The position numbers and the translations under genes were made by a program. The notes beneath the pieces are model-generated. The model was not told the origin of the DNA. It saw nothing but the letters and a program-made list of their open reading frames with translations, and did not search any database. 64,000 nt of DNA. It comes from Actinomadura barringtoniae (GTDB lineage: Bacteria > Actinomycetota > Actinomycetes > Streptosporangiales > Streptosporangiaceae). Where the stretch lies: positions 1 through 64,000 of the forward strand of contig NZ_JAGEOJ010000034.1 of NCBI RefSeq assembly GCF_017573505.1, read 5' to 3'. The first letter of the stretch is position 1. The number at the start of each line of letters is the position of its first letter. This document shows, piece after piece, positions 61,483 to 64,000 of this stretch.

Positions 61483-63735
61483 CTAGCCCTTCCGCTTCTT
61501 CGCCTTGTGCTTGGCCTTGGCCTTCGGCTTCGGTTGTGCCTTGGCTTTCGGCTTCGGTTTGGGCTTGGGCTTCGGCATGGGCTTCTTCGCAGCGGGCTTC
61601 TTCTTGGCGGAGACGAACTGCGCGGTGATCCGGTTGGCTCCGGAGACGCTGAGGTTGGCCACCGGGCTGGTGCTGACCTTCCGGCCGCCGACGAGCCAGG
61701 CGGAGAACGTCCAGCCCGGACGCGGCTTGGCCCGCACGTTCACCCGGCCGGCCACGACCGACTCGCCGGCGAACTCCACGTCGCCGCCGACGCCCGGCGT
61801 GATCGTGACGGTCAGCCGCTGCGACTTGACGAACTTGGCGACCAGGCGGTGGGCGTGCGTCATCCCCACCTCGAGCGTGTCCTCGTCACCCGCCGCGTGA
61901 CCGTCGAGCTGCCAGCCCGCGAAGTCGTAGCCGTTCTCCGGCAGCGCGGTCGCCAGCACCTTGGTGTCGGGGTCGAACGCCGTACCGCCGGGCTCGAGCG
62001 ATACCTCGCCGCCGGTCGTCGGCTGGGCCGTCGCCGCCAGCCGGAGCTTGGGCTCGGTGCCGACCGCGAACTTGGCGGTCAGCGTGTGGTCCCCGCTCAT
62101 CGAAACGGTGAACGGGTCCGCCTTGCCCGCGGCTCGGCCGTCCAGCGTCCAGCCCGCGAACACGTGGCCGGGCGCGGGATCGACGCTGACCGTGACCGAG
62201 TCGCCGACCGTGTAGGGGCCGGTCGCGTTCGGCGTGACCGTGCCACCGCCGCCGCTCACGCTCAGCTTGAGGTTGGCGGTCTTGGCCTTGGTCTTCACCT
62301 TCCGGTACGCGGCGAGCTCGGGGGCGGTGATGTTCATGACCCGGGTGTTGTTGGCCGTGAACTTGCCCTTCCCCATCGCCACTCCGAGCGATTCCCCGTG
62401 ATGCTTGAGCGTGGGGTTGGCGAAGTAGCCGATGTACGGGCACGCCGGCTTGCACGCGTTCGGATAGCCCATGATGGTGACGAACTTGTTCTGCGTGGAC
62501 GCGTAGCCGTGGTTGTCGGGGAAGTAGGGATTCTTCTCCGGCGAGTTCGTCCAGTCGTGGTCGAGCCCGAAAAGGTGCCCCCACTCGTGCGCCAGGATGA
62601 ACGCCCATAGCTGATTGGCCGCCACCACCGAATAGGCGTCGCCGCTCGTATCAGGATTGCGCGGTCGTTCCGGATAGCTGGCCAGCCCCGCCACCATCGT
62701 CTTCGCGTCATAGCCACCTACGACCGCGGTGACGATGTCCGCCCCGTACTTGTTGCGCAGCCCCGGTACGTCGTCGAACTTCCCGTCGCGCGCCGAGTTC
62801 AGGCTGTTGAACGCGGGCTCGACGGTCTCCTTGCCCTTGTAGGAGTCCGCCGCCTGAATCCGGACGACCCGCACGGTGGCGTTCACTCCACTCGCGTGCA
62901 GGTTCTTGTTGGCCCGGGCCGCCGCGTCCTGGATCCAGGAGACGATCTGCTCCTTGCCCCCGGCGGCCTTGACCGCCCCCCGTGTGTAGACGATGAGCGC
63001 GTCCACCACAGGCCCGGCTGCCGCAATTCGTTCCCCGGAGGCATCCACGTGCCCAGCACCGGCGCCGACCTGCCCGGCCGCACCATCTACCTGCCCGGCC
63101 CCGGCACCGACCTGCCCGGCACCACTTTCGGCCTGTCCCGCAGCGGCACCGACCTGCCCGGCCTCGGCTTCGGCCTCCAGGTTGGCGTGCATCTTGGGCC
63201 TGGCGGGCCGTTCCATCATCCCCGCCGTAGTCGTGTCGATCTCAGTGACCGTAGTGCGGCCACGCGCACCGGGCCGGAACGTGAACTCCTGCCCGTTGAA
63301 CGCCGCAGACCCGGCCAGCGCCAGCCGCCCCGGACTCTTGTCGCACAGCCCCACCGCGGTCAGCGTCACCGAGCTGTCCGGGATCCCGTCGACCGTCCCG
63401 CTCCAGCGAACGCTGTCGGCCCGTTCCGTACGCCCCACCTGGTCGGCGACGGCCACAACGGCCAGATCCGGGAACAGATTGAGCGTCAGCATCTCCGGAG
63501 CGCCCCCGGCCGGATGACACAGAGACGCCAGCGCACCCCGCCGAACGCCCGCGACCCGCTGCCGCAGTTCCCACGGCAGGAGCTTGGCCTTCCCACCCTT
63601 GGCCGCGGTGAACAGCCCCTCCGGCGCCGCAAGAGGCTCGGGCTCAACGACATCGGCCCTCGCCGGCACCCCGGCCAACCCGGCGGTCAGCACGACCGCA
63701 GTGACACCGGCGATCCGCCGCAGCAACACGCTCAT
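61483..63735 (-). CDS. Secreted metzincin metalloprotease with beta repeats and Lys-rich tail
   Basis: A 750-residue exported protease. The signal peptide is near residues 8-27 (IAGVTAVVLTAGLAGVPARA); the zinc site HEWGHLFGLDH (about residues 382-392) is a metzincin HExxHxxGxxH. After it follow three InlB-B-like beta repeats (such as PAPGHVFAGWTLDG and LPENGYDFAGWQLDG). The last 40 residues are Lys/Pro/Ala repeats with a strong positive charge. Between propeptide and catalytic domain lies an Ala-Gly-Gln-Val repeat region of about 50 residues. It likely acts outside the cell or in the wall. The Lys tail could bind teichoic acid or DNA (inference). Confidence 0.85.
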   Translation of the reverse strand: MSVLLRRIAGVTAVVLTAGLAGVPARADVVEPEPLAAPEGLFTAAKGGKAKLLPWELRQRVAGVRRGALASLCHPAGGAPEMLTLNLFPDLAVVAVADQVGRTERADSVRWSGTVDGIPDSSVTLTAVGLCDKSPGRLALAGSAAFNGQEFTFRPGARGRTTVTEIDTTTAGMMERPARPKMHANLEAEAEAGQVGAAAGQAESGAGQVGAGAGQVDGAAGQVGAGAGHVDASGERIAAAGPVVDALIVYTRGAVKAAGGKEQIVSWIQDAAARANKNLHASGVNATVRVVRIQAADSYKGKETVEPAFNSLNSARDGKFDDVPGLRNKYGADIVTAVVGGYDAKTMVAGLASYPERPRNPDTSGDAYSVVAANQLWAFILAHEWGHLFGLDHDWTNSPEKNPYFPDNHGYASTQNKFVTIMGYPNACKPACPYIGYFANPTLKHHGESLGVAMGKGKFTANNTRVMNITAPELAAYRKVKTKAKTANLKLSVSGGGGTVTPNATGPYTVGDSVTVSVDPAPGHVFAGWTLDGRAAGKADPFTVSMSGDHTLTAKFAVGTEPKLRLAATAQPTTGGEVSLEPGGTAFDPDTKVLATALPENGYDFAGWQLDGHAAGDEDTLEVGMTHAHRLVAKFVKSQRLTVTITPGVGGDVEFAGESVVAGRVNVRAKPRPGWTFSAWLVGGRKVSTSPVANLSVSGANRITAQFVSAKKKPAAKKPMPKPKPKPKPKAKAQPKPKAKAKHKAKKRKG
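63010..63185. repeat. Repeats coding for the Ala-Gly-Gln-Val region
   Basis: On the plus strand, CACCGACCTGCCCGGC-like units recur every 21-27 bases between about 63010 and 63185. They code, on the other strand, for AGQVGA-type repeats in the metalloprotease. Units differ by several bases; the frame is kept. This is a low-complexity linker expanded by slippage or unequal exchange. Confidence 0.7.
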
Positions 63736-63905
63736 GGATGATCACTATCCGTCAATGATCATCTCTAATCGCCCCGCCCGGAAAACCCGTTGCCTCAACC
63801 ACCCAAACCCGGCAACCTGGAGATCAGCCGACCAGAAGGGAGCGAAACGCCATGACTCACGAACCCAGCGAACGCTCCCTCGAGAGCGCCCGCTGAAAAT
63901 CCCCA

Positions 63906-63977
63906 GGCGCGTTCGTCCAGTGGCCAGGACACCACGTTCTCACCGTGGAAACACGAGTTCGATCCTCGTACGCGCTG
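63906..63977 (+). tRNA. tRNA-Glu (CTC anticodon), atypical
   Basis: The 72 bases fold with acceptor GGCGCGT/ACGCGCT (first pair G-T), D stem GTCC/GGAC with GG in the loop, anticodon stem CCACG/CGTGG with loop TTCTCAC (anticodon CTC), and T arm ACGAG-TTCGATC-CTCGT. The discriminator is G. No CCA is encoded. It lies 170 bp after the metalloprotease start; the gap holds two TGATCA palindromes but no gene. Confidence 0.82.
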
Positions 63978-64000
63978 CCCGAGGCCGGGTCGACTAATTG

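Overview
The window is high-GC DNA (by eye around 70 percent) from an actinomycete. The signs are frequent GTG and TTG starts, operons joined by 4-bp start/stop overlaps, a mycothiol-type isomerase, a complete conservon (cvnABCDE), a 478-residue GuaB1-type protein, two Methyltransf_19 (DUF574) methyltransferases, an LCP ligase and lipoprotein L,D-transpeptidases. The gene style resembles Thermomonosporaceae such as Actinomadura or its relatives; this placement is inference, because no rRNA or marker tree can be read here.

Layout. 1-6200: scattered small-molecule genes (mycothiol-dependent isomerase, methyltransferases, SDR, MarR regulator with a divergent DHA2 exporter). 6242-14525 (minus strand): an aromatic-degradation operon (FAA hydrolase, extradiol dioxygenase, acyl-CoA synthetase, ACMSD-like amidohydrolase, FAD monooxygenase) preceded by PucR and TetR regulators. 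14610-21227 (plus): a divergent operon of AtuA, acyl-CoA carboxylase beta and alpha, and acyl-CoA dehydrogenase. 21335-26924: RDD protein with a collagen-like head, ABC exporter, two-component system and its membrane partner. 27072-36283: MenC-like protein and kinase, LCP protein, GuaB1, double AsnC regulator, Na+/H+ antiporter. 36362-41351: conservon plus a methyltransferase. 41667-52404: AraC and LysR regulators, secreted SurE, DHA2 exporter with a UBP zinc-finger protein, GDP-mannose dehydratase, FolP2, CGNR regulator, second antiporter, thioesterase. 52476-52816: a tight cluster of four tRNA genes. 52871-63735: aminotransferase/LysR pair, SCP2 protein, membrane protein, two tandem L,D-transpeptidases, a lipoprotein, an ECF sigma factor and a large secreted metalloprotease. 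A tRNA-Glu-like gene lies at the right edge.

How they fit. The left third is catabolic: ring hydroxylation, cleavage and hydrolysis on one strand, and acyl-CoA oxidation plus biotin-dependent carboxylation on the other. A TetR operator palindrome (14562-14579) lies between them. The central part is signalling (two-component system, conservon). The right part is envelope-directed (L,D-transpeptidases, lipoprotein, metalloprotease). Many regulators sit divergent from one target, and several candidate operators can be read directly.

Most unusual: short tandem duplications that carry the stop codons at the ends of convergent genes (best at 60324-60405 and 5817-5910); the compact Trp-Ala-Gly-Ser tRNA cluster; and a MenC-like enolase-superfamily protein that has lost all its catalytic lysines.
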